DNA from: Pinus tabuliformis
Taxonomy: Eukaryota > Streptophyta > Pinopsida > Pinales > Pinaceae
Direction of reading: 5' to 3'
NCBI GenBank assembly: GCA_031772625.1
Contig: CM062815.1
Coordinates: 121,443,977 to 121,507,976, forward strand
DNA length: 64,000 nt
The position numbers and the translations under genes were made by a program. This document shows, in pieces, positions 1 to 11,930 of the stretch. The notes under the pieces were generated by a model. That model ran no database searches and was not told the origin of the DNA. It saw only the letters and a program-made list of their open reading frames with translations. The first letter of the stretch is position 1, and each line of letters starts with the position of its first letter.

Positions 1-512
1 AGGTTCTCTCGATCCATGATGCATTTCACAAACACATCCCATTGTTTCGTAAAGCCATTCAACGCTATACACACCAATTCTAGTTTAGGTATAATTTGTC
101 TTATAGTTACCATCTCATCCTGTATTTGAGTCATTTTGGTCAAATATAAAGTTATTCCCTCCCCCTTGGACATCCTTGTGCCATGTAGTTGGTCCCTTAG
201 TACCATCTTTCGACTATAATATTCACTTGGGCACAACTTGGTGAGCACATCCCACATTTATTTCAATGTCTTCTTCTTAGGTAAACATGGGATAAGGTAA
301 TCTTTAACTCCATCCATAATTATTCTTTTTTCCCTTGCTTCTTTTACCTCATGCAGGTCTAGGGTTATTAGATCTAAAACTGGTGGAACAACTATGGTGT
401 TGATGAAGTTCCACAATTTGTTCTCCTTGACAATGGTTGTGATTCGAACCTTCCATTGAAGATAATTTGAGGATCCTTCCAAATTGTCTTCATATTGAAA
501 GTAGGTAGCCAT
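1..512 (-). pseudogene. gag: Copia-1 gag, cut by window edge
   Basis: Gag is the nucleocapsid precursor of the retrotransposon. The ORF from 512 down to 258 begins MATYFQYEDNLEGSSNYLQW, which has the Y-L-Q-W / S-x-N-Y pattern of the N-terminal copia gag domain (DUF4219-like). After a stop at about 258 the same family continues to position 1 as the UBN2-type region, with SRKMVLRDQLHGTRM and a helix-rich DEMVTIRQIIPKLE stretch. At least one in-frame stop makes this copy a pseudogene. The zinc knuckle would lie beyond the window. Confidence 0.75.
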
Positions 513-611
513 GATGGATTAAATCCTAAAACACTTACTTAACGAACACTCACACTCCTTTGAATGGATACCTTGTTTCAAATTCCCATGGTTTTGTACT
601 CATAGACTCTT

Positions 612-623
612 GCTTTGATACCA
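612..623 (-). promoter_or_regulatory. Primer binding site of Copia-1
   Basis: The minus strand reads TGGTATCAAAGC directly next to the LTR end. This is one base off the usual plant initiator-tRNA-Met site TGGTATCAGAGC and fixes the 5' LTR boundary at 624. Confidence 0.8.
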
Positions 624-1406
624 TGTTAGTTTTATTGAACCCATATCAGATTTAATGCTCGATAAAATTTCAATAACAAAAATAAATTTATTTCCTTAGA
701 TTTGAAATTTTCCTAACTTAGTATGCACAACATAAATAAACAAATAGTAAACGGGGAAAATAAAATATTTGACACAAATTTTACCTTAGAAACCCCAAAT
801 GCGGGGAAAACCAACAAACATGGGCTCTTTATTCAACTTCAGAAAATTGATTACAACAAATATTTCCTTATGAATTTACAACAACGATTTACCCATAAAT
901 TTTTAGACCTTTGACCCAAGAAATAAGATGTATGACCTAGTGAAATTTGGCCTATATGACCTAGCCAAATCGATCTGTATGACTTAGATAATTCAACCTC
1001 CTTAATCTTACTTGTTTCCCTTGAAATTCGCCTTTGTGTTGTTCACACTGTTGTAATTTCGACTTCCTATCTATGTTGAATGCCCGGCTCTTATGCCAAA
1101 CTGAACTGGTCTCTCTAGCAACCCATATCCATCTTTTATCATTTTATGACATAATCTCCAAAGTGATGGAGGACTGATATTGCACCTCCACAATTGAGAT
1201 CAACAGTCGTGATATAATCTTTTGTTGACCTCTTGACTTTATTAAAAAGGTGTCCAATAAAATACAAAAATAAATTATTGACTCTATGCCTACGGTCCAA
1301 ACTTAGGAAATAGTTAATTAATTATATCGTGAGATATTTTTGGCAATTCACTACATGTCATGCCACTTACCAGTGCAAAATCACCTCCTAAGCTACATTT
1401 TCAACA
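624..1406 (-). repeat. 5' LTR of Copia-1
   Basis: The inner edge is set by the primer site. The outer edge is inferred from the terminus TTTTCAACA at 1398-1406, whose complement TGTTGAAAA matches the first bases of the Copia-2 and Copia-3 LTRs. The other LTR is outside the window, so the outer boundary cannot be confirmed by comparison. Confidence 0.6.
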
Positions 1407-2360
1407 AGGAGAATAAAAGAAATTTGACTTCTACTTTTATTTATTTAAGTTAAATTATAATGGTATTATTCCCCACTTTTACTAAGTGGTCACAAGAAAT
1501 TATTTCAAACTACTTCTCGCATGTTCACACCTAACCTATGTAATAATCTCTTGGTTGAGCTATATTTTTCATTAGGGTATCGTGCCATTATCCACATAAC
1601 TTGTCATGTTGATATCTTAAATGACTTCCATTGTATTAGAAAGAGATAGAAGTCAAGGAATGGGTAAAGAGACAAAAGTTGAGGAATGGGAAAAAAAAAT
1701 AAAGTTGAGTGATGAGATTACTTTAGGAAGCAATTAGGAAGAAGTTCCAAGAGGGAAAAGGGGAAATTTCCATCTCTAGGAGAAGGACAAATGCTCCTTG
1801 TGGTGGGATTAGGGGTAGAAACAAGCAAGAAGAGAACCTTCATTTGCATATGTGAGTATTAATAGGAACTCCCAAATGAAGTTGCAAAAATGTAGTGTAA
1901 TGACGATGTAGATTGCCATCTTAATGAAGAAGGGGAGTGGAGTCACTACTTGGTTTCAAGGAATGACAAACCTTAAGAGGAGGGAAAAGATAAGGGGGAA
2001 ACTCATTAAGTCACATTATGGTTTTAGTGTAATAACTTATACAGGGTAATATAATCAATTAGGTTACTTTGATTAGGGTTCATAATTAATAGATTGCAAA
2101 AAAACAACAAAGAATACTCAACCAAATCAGGGCTATTTCATTAGACCTCACATTAAAAAATGTTGTTGTGGGTACTAAAGCTACTTAGTTTGAAGATAAT
2201 TGTGATAAGCCTCTAAGAGAATGTTATGCCCCTTGAATGAATCTACACATTCAACTCAATCCTATTTTAACACAAACATTCACTTGATCTCTAGTACAAT
2301 ACAATATGTAACACTTCAGATCTGCCAAACAAACTAATGTAAAAACAAAGAACTAATTGG

Positions 2361-2434
2361 TGACTAAAGTGGCCTCAAAAGGGACAATATTCCCTTGTGA
2401 CTAAAGTGGCCTCAAAAGGGACAATACTCCCTTG
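2361..2434. repeat. 37-bp tandem duplication
   Basis: Two adjacent copies (2361-2397 and 2398-2434) differ at one base. No coding or regulatory role is visible. Confidence 0.85.
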
Positions 2435-4510
2435 CCCTGGTTTTTATGAAACATCGCTTAAGATAGTACGGTTGAATTGGCTAAGTTATTGGATGGGCTA
2501 AGCCAAAGGAGACACACTAAGACCATACAACAAGCCTTAATTGTTGGAACCAAGCTAACAATCAGATCTTTCTTATAAAGGTTTTGGAGAGGATAAGTGT
2601 GAGCACATCAAATAAGAGTTATGAAGTTAGATCAAGTTTTTGGCTATAAAACTATGTCAAGGTTCAAATGCTACCAATTTTTCAAGCGAATATTCCACTC
2701 AAAACATTGGGAATATTTCAAAACCTTGACACTATGAACATTTCAAAAACTTAACATTGAGAAAATTTTGAAACCTTGACAAGGTTTTAATTCTAGAAAT
2801 TACACTACTATGTTAAAAAAACTATGAAAATATTGATACTCAAATAAAAATAAGTTTGATGTTGATCAAGTATGTACCTCAGAGGCAATGAGGGAGGCAA
2901 GGAGGAATTGAAGAGATTTCACAAGGAGGAAAGGAGCAATATAAATAGGCAATCAAATGAAATTCTATGTTAGTTGTTGAAGAGAGTGATTTCTATGGAA
3001 AATTTGTATCGTAGATTTCAATCTCAACCCACAAGTTTTATTGTCTTGTACTTCATGTGTTTTTCATAAAAAAAAATGTCATCTTCTTAATGAGCCATGA
3101 CTTACAGTTTTAATATGGTTCAAGGAATCTATGGCTCGCTTCGCACCAAAATATTGAGAAGGATTAAGGAAAATTTGATCAAGTGGAGACCAATTAAGTG
3201 AACCAAAGTGGATTTGGACATTTGAGGACTTGAAATGATGTATCCAAAGTAGCTATGGGCAAAACTAGGGGCCCAAAGCCCCAAATAATTCCATAGAGTA
3301 AGGGAGGGCCCCAAAGAGACCCCCCAAATGGTCTATCATAGTGAAACTAATAACCACAGACCAAAAGAGGGATGAGGAAGAAGCATGGGATCCCACTTGG
3401 GCATTAAATATCCCAAAGAGGTCATACATCTAATCTAATATCAGAGAGACTCAAGAGAGGTAGTCTAACACAAAAGGGTGGTAAAGAGATTTATGTTATC
3501 ACGGAGTGGGTCATACATGCACATGATTCATAAAAAAGCCACCCTATATCATCTCCAATGGATAGGCATATGTAAGAATTAAAATGTGAAATCCACACAC
3601 TTCACATAAATGCATGGAAATTATTTTCCCAGGTATGGAGGGTGTCAAGGGGTCCCTACTCCTAGAGAAATGATTCTAAGTCTTGAGCTAATAAACTTAA
3701 TTAAAAAATCATATGAAAGTATCTCAAACATCATTGGCTTTAAGAACTCTTCAACGTAAATTTTTACTATTTTTTTAAATAAAATAATATTATGGTATCG
3801 ATATTTTTTTTTTTTAAGTATATATTTTTTGTTTGATTGACATGTAGGGAATTAGAAACACTAACACCATATTAACGCTTTTCTTCACTTCTTATAATAT
3901 TGAATTGACATGGGATAAACTCACTTCGAGGTGGGAGAAGAGAGATTCAAATCTTGCACATTTATAAGCATGAACACTGCTTTTTCAAATATACCATGGG
4001 TAATCCTCAATGTGAACATTCATTATGCTAACCTTGTGTAACATTTCACCAAGGGGTTAAAGTAGAACTTATGTATTTGGTAAAAATAATAACAACCCCA
4101 ATTCGAATGCTTATTTGGAGTATATGTTAAAGTGAACAATATCTACCATGTGAATTTTTAACTTAAAACATATGCGTGGTAGGTAGAACCATATAGATTT
4201 CCAAGGTTTCATGAAAATTACTCGCCGTATGAAAGTTCTAGATAGAGAGCTTTCGTGAAACTTTCCCCAAATCCCTTCCTTTAACTTAATTATAAAAATA
4301 TAAAATACGAGTATAAATGGTCTATAAAGTACAATATATATATTGTAACCTTGGAATAGCTTCCACCACTACAATGATTTCCTCATCACTTTCCTTTCAT
4401 CTTAATTGTCCTTGAGCATGATTATTTTGGAACTTCATAGTATTTAGACCTCACCAAAATGGAATGAATTTGTTATAAATAACTTAAAAAAACAAAAATA
4501 TATAATATTA

Positions 4511-4841
4511 GAGCTACCAACATGATTTCTATTGATATCATTTTAATTCTATCTTAAGCCTAGATCTATCAAGTGTTGAGATGGATCCAAATCTCTCGAG
4601 GTGTTTGAGGAAATGTTTAAAAAAAAACATACAATATTTAGAGCTACAAACATGATTTTTATCAATACCAACCTAGATCCATCTTAATCTTAGATCTATC
4701 AAGTGTCAAGAGGGATCAAATATCTCGAGGTACAAACATATTTTTTTAGTGCAAAACAAGAGGAAAGGTTTGCACCTTGAGAGATTTGATCCCTCTCGGT
4801 GCTTGGTAGATCTGGGGTTAAGATGGATCTAGGCTGGTTTT
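4511..4841. repeat. Fold-back with an extra direct copy
   Basis: The block at 4663-4735 (about 73 bp, around CTAGATCCATCTTAATC) reappears reverse-complemented at 4766-4841 after a loop of about 30 bp, with mismatches. A third, diverged copy in direct orientation lies at 4511-4606. This would fold into a long imperfect hairpin, as in fold-back or MITE-like elements. No target duplication could be fixed. Confidence 0.6.
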
Positions 4842-5544
4842 AGTTGTGAGTGATCACACAAAATTTGTTGAACATCTAATTATTCTTATCATTCTAATTA
4901 TGCTAAATATATCTACGATTAATTTTGTCATTCGAATTTTAAATTTGGTCAATTACCTCAACTTGTTGAGATGAAAGAGATTGTTAATAACTTGAATGAT
5001 GAAAATTGATAAAATAAAAAAATTGAATGCAACGTGACAATGTAACAATGTTGAATGATAAAAAATGTGAATAATAAAAATGTAATCCATTACAAATAAT
5101 CTCCATTATGATCAGTCTCAAACTATTTCCTTCTACTGTTCATATTGTCACACCTATTAGTTTTGTCGTGTTTTCATATCAATCATAAGAAAAGGGTGGT
5201 TGAAATTGGAGAACATTCAAACCTTTAAATCGAGGCATTGCAGTAAACATCATACCGTGTTTCTCTTGCTCTCCAATATTAGTAGTAGCTTTCTCCAAAG
5301 TCAATCATTGTGACTTATGGAGTGTTAAACCCAAAGTAAGTTTTGTTGGTAGTTGTTTTCTATTACCTTGTTTAAATGCAAAGTGACTAACAATGTTGAA
5401 TGATGGAAAATAGTTTACAATTTCAAGAAGCAAGCATTTCAGGTAAGTGAACATTTTATTTAAGATGAAAATTCAAGTATTTTATTTATGGTTGAATTAT
5501 TGTAACACAGAAATTACACATTATCAATAATTTTATTGTGCTTA

Positions 5545-5945
5545 CACTGAAATCAATGCACACTATTAACCTAATTGCTTTGAAATTAATGTACATCATA
5601 TATGTAGTTACAACAAATCAGAAATCAACAACACCGAAATTAATGCATTTTCTGTAATTAATAAAATAGGATTAGAAATCAACATCTACACTAAAATCAA
5701 TGCATCTAGTGCAAGCAATCAAATAGGATTAGAAATCAACATGTACACTTAAATCAATACATCTAGTGCAAGCAATCAAATGGGAATGGAATTCAACATA
5801 TACATTGAAATCAATGCATTTAGTGTGGGCAATCCAATAAGATTAGAAATCAACAACTACACTAAAATCAATGAACCTAGTGTAATCAATCAACTAGGAT
5901 TAGGAATCAACATCTTCACTAAAACCAATGCATCTATTTTAGTGA
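5545..5945. repeat. 57-bp tandem repeat (minisatellite)
   Basis: The motif ATTAGAAATC recurs at 5671, 5728, about 5785, 5842 and 5899, exactly 57 bases apart. Each unit also carries a variant of ACTAAAATCAATGCATCTAGTG. At least five units are clear and more degenerate ones extend left to about 5545. Because 57 is a multiple of three, one frame stays open through several units (5780-6139), but the peptide has no recognisable domain. Confidence 0.85.
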
Positions 5946-5999
5946 AAAACCAAAAAATTCATGGCTTTCTAAATCCGACTTCTTTTACCTTTTGTAAAA

Positions 6000-6121
6000 G
6001 CCTTCTTGGTCTCTCTATCTCACCTCCCCAAATACACATGCTCTATCTCTCCACATTTATATATCTCTCCCTCCCTCCCTATCTTTGTCTCTGGCTTCTT
6101 CCCTTCCCCCACCTTCATCTA
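6000..6121. repeat. Pyrimidine-rich flank and left TSD of Gypsy-1
   Basis: This is TCTC/CCTCCC-rich sequence, the left part of the polypyrimidine tract that resumes at 40831. The last five bases (6117-6121, ATCTA) are repeated at 40826-40830 and form the target-site duplication of Gypsy-1. Confidence 0.8.
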
Positions 6122-7418
6122 TGTGATGTTCCTACTTAGCAATTTTGCTAAGTAATTACAAGTTTTGTCAATTTTGCAAATTTTCCATCATAGACTTAGA
6201 AAGAGTGGGTTTGGAGGACCCCACTTGGAATTTTTGACTTGAAGTGGCTCTAACATAGGAGAAAGGAGGGAAAATTGATTCCTTAGTGAGAAGTGGGGGC
6301 CACCAAAGAGGAATACGCACCCCCTTGGAGAAAGGTTTATTTGTGGAGAGAGAAAGAGGAAAAAGGAGTCGATGTATGGTACCCACTTGGTGAGGGGGAG
6401 CTCAATCATAAATAGAAGGAGAAGACTTCATTTGGGGACTTTGAACCTTTGAAAAACATACTCATCTTATATGCTTGAGTTGTTGAGCTAAGTCTACGAG
6501 TGTTGTTCAACACACGAGATCTCTGAGGGAAATCTCAACTCCTTCTTCAGTGGATTTCGAGTGCCACCCTAGGGGAGCCTTGTTACATTATGGAAAGGTT
6601 CCTGAGGAGATTCTACAGTGAGATTCAAGCCATTCTAGAGCATACTAGGTGCAGAAAGGGACCACACACTCTTGTGGGGAGTAAGCTACAAGATAGAGTT
6701 GAGGGCACATTATCTTGGTGTTTAGCAGCATTTTTGCGCGGGATTGACAGGTGGATTGAGTGGCTATTCTTTAGGCCGAATTTATCATTCCTCGGCATGT
6801 GTAGAGGTGGCTTAATTGGGGCCTGTGTAGTCATTTGTGGAGGTCATTCATTGAGGGGGATTAACCAAGATTTTGGGATGAGTTTTGCTAAGGGACATAA
6901 GGAGAATTGTTGGGGAGTTTGCTCAGCATTTTGGAGGGCTTTAGCAGCAACACTTCTTGGTGGTACGAATTACCCAGCTGAAGAAGGAGCTTGCTATAAT
7001 TCAGGGTAATTTTAGAGGTTGGAATTAGGCCCAACCCTTTCTGGGTCTTTGTGGGTTTGTTAAGGATAACCCAAGGCTAATTTTGCATAATTTTTTGAGC
7101 ACTCTAGAGGGGTTAAACACTAGTCTCTTTCCAATCTACAATTGTAGATTTCCAGGGCCAATGCAGAGCTTGAAGAGGATTCACTTCCTAGCATCTAGGA
7201 AACACAATTTCTCACCTGGGGTTTGTCTAACTTGCTTTAGCAAGCCCAGGTGCACATATTCCACACATATGTTGTACACTCCTCCTTGATAATAAAATGG
7301 CTCAGCTTGGTGCAATTTTTGGCTGAATTTGGGGGTGTCTAATTGCATGTTAAATATTTATGTTGCATATGTAGTTTTGTTTTGATTATCTCTATTAATT
7401 CCTAGTAGCAATATTACA
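6122..7418 (+). repeat. 5' LTR of Gypsy-1
   Basis: It begins TGTGATGTTCC and ends ATATTACA (TG...CA) one base before the primer site. It aligns along its whole length with the split 3' LTR. ORFs inside it, such as the 139-codon one at 6590-7009, are broken in the other LTR copy and are not considered genes. Confidence 0.9.
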
Positions 7419-7419
7419 G

Positions 7420-7431
7420 TGGTATCAGAGC
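7420..7431 (+). promoter_or_regulatory. Primer binding site of Gypsy-1
   Basis: TGGTATCAGAGC is a perfect match to the usual initiator-tRNA-Met primer site of plant LTR retrotransposons, one base after the LTR end. Confidence 0.9.
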
Positions 7432-7449
7432 ATCAGTCTTGGCTCATCC

Positions 7450-7763
7450 ATGGGGGAAATCTTCTATGACCATAGGAGAGAAGCAAAATATCACTTACAG
7501 GAGGCATAGGTACATGAGTCGGGAGAGGGAATTGGAGATCACACCTAATACTAAGGCACCAGAATAGGAGGTAGAAGAATTAAATATGGGGGAACCCATG
7601 AGAAAAGATGAGGAAGCGTTCAATAACCTTTTGAAGGGTTTGAGTGACCTGGAAAAGGGGCAAAAAGAAATGTTGGAATAGATTAAGCAGCAGAACCAAG
7701 ACAAGATCGTTCACTGGGATTTTGAGTTTGGGGAGACCTCAAAGGCTTCCCACCAGTACGACC
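7450..7763 (+). pseudogene. gag: Gypsy-1 gag, 5' segment
   Basis: The first ATG after the primer site is at 7450. The frame runs with several TAG stops to the Copia-2 insertion point and resumes at 20771. The peptide is charged (E/K/R-rich), as expected for the N-terminal part of gypsy gag, but has no diagnostic motif of its own. The call rests on position and on continuity with the gag domain beyond the insertion. Bases 7759-7763 (CGACC) are the left target duplication of Copia-2. Confidence 0.7.
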
Positions 7764-8734
7764 TGTAGAAATTCTCACTGTAGATTAAACTGATTATGCA
7801 ATGTACTAAAGCAAAATACTTAATCTACTTCTAAGTCAAACTTGCGGAAGCATAATCGATTTTAAGCAAGATCAAATAGAACACATATAACAGAGAAGAA
7901 GATTCAATCACACATGAAACACAGAAGAATACTCTGGGGAAAGCCTTAGCTAAAAAACCCCGCTATCTGTATTATCATACAAGTGGAAATATCTCAGGAT
8001 TACACAAAGCTTTAGCTCTCAAGCTATCCAGCTCTCAATAAAATCCCTCACTACTGCTCATAGACAGAATAGACAACACATATGCCTTCCTTCAGTCCTC
8101 CAAGCCTCCTATTTCCTTCCGCAGTTTCTCCTAGGTCCTCCAGCTGCAACCTGTGTGATTCTCACCTCACACACTGCTCTGACCTCTATAGTAACTGCAC
8201 AATCCTCAAGGAATGAATTCCTTCTGCATGCAAGAGATATTCACATGGGAATATTCTAGCAACTGATAGTACATTGTCCCTTCCTTTAATCTCAACTGGG
8301 TCTTTGATTGAACTGACATGCATTGGTCATTTATGAGAGAATATTCAGTTATTTGGAGAACACTAGTTGTATGCATGCATGCATTAACTGACTGAACTCA
8401 CAATTAGTTCCACAAACATTTTGGAACTAATTTAACTGGACTTAACTTAGTTAACTGAGCTAACTAATTACAACTCAAATACAACTCATCCTTATCTCCT
8501 TAATTAAGGGATAACTTCCTTAATCAAAGGGATAATTGTTGCATGTCTTCACAAACACTTCATGTTTGAATTTCACCAGCTAATTAACTCAAGATGAATT
8601 AATTAATTATTTTTCAAACAGCTAGTGAGACTAAATTCGAATTTTAATTCAAGGACAAATTAAAAATGGAATATATCCTAAAATGCTATCTATAGCAATG
8701 TTATTTTTAGCATTTCTTGTTGCTATTTTCAACA
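7764..8734 (-). repeat. 3' LTR of Copia-2
   Basis: This 971-bp LTR starts TGTAGAAATT and ends TTTTCAACA on the plus strand. It is nearly collinear with 12815-13602 plus 20537-20765. On the minus strand it is preceded by the purine-rich tract TTCTTGAGAGGGAG (8735-8748), the plus-strand primer. Confidence 0.92.
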
Positions 8735-9415
8735 CTCCCTCTCAAGAAGAAAGGGATTATTTGTCACCCCAATCCTGTCTCTGTGGAACTTGAATTTACA
8801 CTTTGACAATGCCTTAGTTAAAATGTCAGCATCTTGCTCCTCGGTTGAAATATACTGCAACAACATGATCCTCCTCGCCACACAGTCTCTAAGATGATGA
8901 TACCGAATGTCGATATGCTTGGACTTGTCATGAAATATTGGATTCTCAGAGAGTTTGATACAACTCTGATTATCACAATAGATCACAGTTGGATCCATCC
9001 TCTGATCAAACAAACCAACTAGAATTTTTTGCATCCAAATGGCCTCACATGCTGCCTAACTTGCAGCCATGTATTCAGCCTTTGCTGAGCTGAGTGCAAC
9101 TGACCTCTGTTTCCTGCTGTACCAAGAAACTGCAGCTGAACCAAGGTTGAAAATTCCTCCTGATGTGCTCATCCAATTTGATGGACTCCCTACCCAATCT
9201 ACATCTGTGAAGCCCTGTAGCTTCACTCCCTCTGACCATCTGTACCATAATCCATATTGAGATTTTCCTCTGAGGTATCTCAAAACATGCTTCATTGCCT
9301 TCCAAAACAGCTTGGTAGGCTGAACCATATCTTGACTCAGCTGGTTCACCGTAAAGCACAAATCTGGTCGTGTGTTCACCAAATACATCAATGAACCCAC
9401 GAGCTGCCGATACAC
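8735..9415 (-). pseudogene. pol: Copia-2 pol: end of RT and RNase H
   Basis: The upstream piece (9415-9056) carries QLVGSLMYLVNTRPDL, the conserved thumb/connection region, then GFTDVDWVG and ALSSAKAEYMA of the copia RNase H. After a TAG stop at about 9055 the piece 9034-8735 gives CDNQSCIKLSENP, HDKSKHIDIRYHHLRD and EEQDADILTKAL, the classical copia RNase H end, and stops just before the polypurine tract. RNase H removes the RNA template during cDNA synthesis. Breaks are one nonsense codon (probably CAG to TAG) and a frame change at about 9420. Confidence 0.9.
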
Positions 9416-9426
9416 AGTAGCCTCTA

Positions 9427-10300
9427 CTACCTCACCTCATCCCCCTTCCTCCCATTACCTGCTAGAGGAGTCTGCATGGGCTTGCACTTCTCCATGTGGA
9501 ATCTCTTGAGTATCTCATTGGCATACTTGCCTTGACACACAAACACATCCCCATCCTTCTGCCACACTTCCATGCCTAGAAAGTAGTGCATGTGACCCAT
9601 GTCTTTCATCTCGAACTCTCTTGCAAGGTCCTCCTCGCAAGACATGATCAACTGATCATCCCCTGTCAATATCAGATCATCAACATAAAGAACAATGATC
9701 AACTGCTTACCTTCCACCATGATGTGGTACAAGTTCGCATCTGCTTCACTCTTTGTGAAGCCCAACCCGGTGAAGTACTTGTCGATACAGGTGTACCAAG
9801 CACGAGGTGCTTGCTTCAGCCCGTACAAAGCTCTCTTGCGTCGGCACACATGCGACTCATGATCGAAGGTCTCAAATCCTTCTGATTGCTCTACGTACAC
9901 CTCTTCGTCAATCTTGCCATTGAGGAATGCAGTCTTCACACCCATTTGATGGATCTTCCAACCCATCTGTGCTGATAGTGCCAACATCCATATGATAGAT
10001 GAGTACCTTGCTACATGATAAAAAGTCTCATCATAGTCGATCCCCTTGACCTATGAGAAACCACGGGCAACAAACCTTGCCTTATGTTTCTCCACACTAC
10101 CATCAGCAGCTTGCTTTACCTTGTAAAGCCAATAGGAACTCACAATTGACTTGTTCTCTGATCTTGGAACAACATCCCAAACACTGTTCCGAACTATGGA
10201 GTCATACTCCTCCACCATAACATCAACCCAAACTGGCTGTTGCATTGCTTTCTCAAAGGAAGATGGTTCGGTCTCTACACATTCCCCAACAAGGGCCATG
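9427..10300 (-). pseudogene. pol: Copia-2 pol: reverse transcriptase
   Basis: The RT domain starts near 10300 with WVDVMVEEYDSIVRN and WLYKVKQAADGSVEKHKARF, and is interrupted by a TAG at about 10050. It continues from 9987 with QMGVKTAFLNG (first catalytic Asp region lies here as in other copia RTs, though usual D reads G-V), RALYGLKQAPRAWY and YVDDLILTG. The YVDD active site is intact at 9677-9688. The frame ends at 9427 after NGRKGDEVR, where a small deletion relative to Copia-3 shifts it. The element could not make full-length Pol without readthrough. Confidence 0.9.
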
Positions 10301-10399
10301 TAACCAGTGTACTGCTTAGGTGACCTCCTCTGTCTGCGCTGAGAATATGGCTCTCCCACATTCTCTCTCGCATCCATCAACAATCTGTCAGCCTCCCTT

Positions 10400-11500
10400 G
10401 TGCATTTCCGCCACTCTCTAGAAGACTCGGTGTGAGTGGATGTCTCCACTCCTGGAACCTCTGCATGTGGCTGCTCCGCATTAGTCTGAGGCTCCTCCTC
10501 CTTAGGAACCAAAAGTTCCTCCTCTGCCTGCAACTTGAGCTCCCTCTCAAGGGAAACTCGCATGGCCTTCAGCTCATCGAACTTAAGATCTCTGTGAACC
10601 ACTGTCCTCTGACTAGTAGGAAAATACACCCGATAGTTGTGGGGAGTATCAGTGTACCCCACAAGTATCCCCAACTCTACTGTCGGCTCTAGCTTCTTCT
10701 GGGCATCCTTGGTCACATGGCAATAAACCGATGAGCCAAATATCCTGAAGTGACCCACATCTAGTCTCTTCTCATAGAAAGCTTCCTTTGGTGTCTTCAT
10801 CCCAAGTATGCGATGCGGGCCTCTATTCTACAAGTAAACCGTTGTGTTGCATGCCTCAGCCCATAAATGAATTGGTAGGCCTTGGTCATGCAGCATCGCC
10901 CGAGCTTCTCCCACAATCGTTCTGTTCTTCCTCTCGGCCACCCCATTCTGCTGTGGGTTATGAGGTGTCGTCAACTCCCATTTAATTCCTTTTGTAGCAC
11001 AGAAGTCCTTAAACTCTTGAGAGACATACTCTCCACCATTGTCACTTTGCAAGGCCCTGATCTTCTTTCCTGATTCTTTCTCAACCAAGGCTTTGAACTC
11101 ACAAAACCTTGAGAAGGTTTGATCCTTCTTCTACATGAAATAGATCCAGCATCTACGAGAAAAATCATCAATGAAAATCACATAATACCTTTGTTTAGCG
11201 GTGGAGGCTGTCGAGAATGGTCCACACACATCTGTATGAACTCGCTCCAAGATTGCTTCAGCTTGACTGTCTCAATCCTAAAAGGAATATTTTGCATACT
11301 TACCCAAGGTACAACCTTTTCATGTGTCCACTTGCTCAAGTTTACCTTTGGGAAGTCTGGTAGAAATCTGTTGCATTATCTTCAAGGCCCCATGATGCAA
11401 GTGGCCCAACCGTCTATGCCATAACTCGCCAATATCTTGGCTTTGCACCAATTCTGCTTTGGAACTCAATGCAGCACAATCATCTACCTCCAGCTTGTAG
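10400..11500 (-). pseudogene. pol: Copia-2 pol: integrase
   Basis: The zinc-binding (GAG_pre-integrase) part reads ELWHRRLGHLHHGALK at about 11400, with the CxxC partner near 11320. The core follows with RALQSDNGGEYVSQEF and PHNPQQNGVAERKNRTIV (second catalytic Asp and the conserved QNGVAER helix with Glu). The C-terminal part reads FGSSVYCHVTKDAQKK and LGILVGYTDTPHNYRVY. Two in-frame TAG stops, in F-M-*-K-K-D (about 11130) and V-Y-L-*-N (about 10830), break it. The same two codons are also TAG in Copia-3. Confidence 0.9.
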
Positions 11501-11930
11501 ATATTCTTCACTCGAATCCCAATCCTCTTGGTCTGACCCGTGGCTATGTGTCTCAAGAACGCCTTTCCTTTACTGAAGACTACATCATAGCCTTTGTCTT
11601 CCAACATCACGACCGATACCAATTTTTTCTTCAGTCTAGGAACATATTTAACATCAGTCAGGGTGAGAGGAACTCCATGCTCCCTCTGAAACACAACCGT
11701 ACCTTCACCTAAAACACGGTACTTTCCATCATCGCCCATCTCGATGCACATCTAGAGGTCTTTCTCCTCCAAGGTACTAAATAAACTCTTATCATAAGTC
11801 ATGTGGAATGAGGCTCCACTGTCAAGGTACCAAACACAACCCACCATCGATGAAACTATGCATGTGATGAGGGTAAAATCCAATTCGAACTATGAGGCCA
11901 GTGCCTCACCATCTGATCCTTTCAAGGACC
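11501..11930 (-). pseudogene. pol: Copia-2 pol: aspartic protease
   Basis: The retropepsin active site is intact as VWYLDSGASFHMT (Asp-Ser-Gly, about 11815-11850). Further on, GEGTVVFQREHGVPLTLTDV and YVPRLKKKLVSV correspond to the flap and C-terminal half seen in copia proteases. One TAG stop at about 11752, in D-L-*-M where Copia-3 has D-L-Q-M, breaks the frame. The enzyme would process the Gag-Pol polyprotein. Confidence 0.85.

Larger units (their letters stand above)
1..1406 (-). mobile_element. Copia-1: Ty1-copia retrotransposon, 5' part only
   Basis: The element lies on the minus strand and runs off the left edge. Reading leftwards it shows a 5' LTR (624-1406), a primer binding site complementary to initiator-tRNA-Met (612-623) and the start of gag (512 down to 1). 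Protease, integrase and RT are outside the window. The LTR length (783 bp) and terminus (TGTTGAAAAT on the minus strand) resemble Copia-2 and Copia-3 further right. The outer flank at 1407 is AGGAG, so the same 5 bp would be expected at the unseen left end. Confidence 0.8.
1407..5544. other. Gene-free AT-rich stretch
   Basis: Both strands hold only short ORFs without recognisable protein motifs. Structured parts are a small tandem duplication (2361-2434) and a fold-back (4511-4841), listed separately. A weak Pol III B-box-like sequence near 3945 (AGATTCAAATCTTG) could belong to an old SINE, but no A-tail or target duplication supports it. Confidence 0.6.

Noticed and set aside
6590..7009. 139-codon ORF in the 5' LTR of Gypsy-1
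   Set aside because: The corresponding 3' LTR segment (25590-26043) breaks the frame, and the peptide has no known domain.
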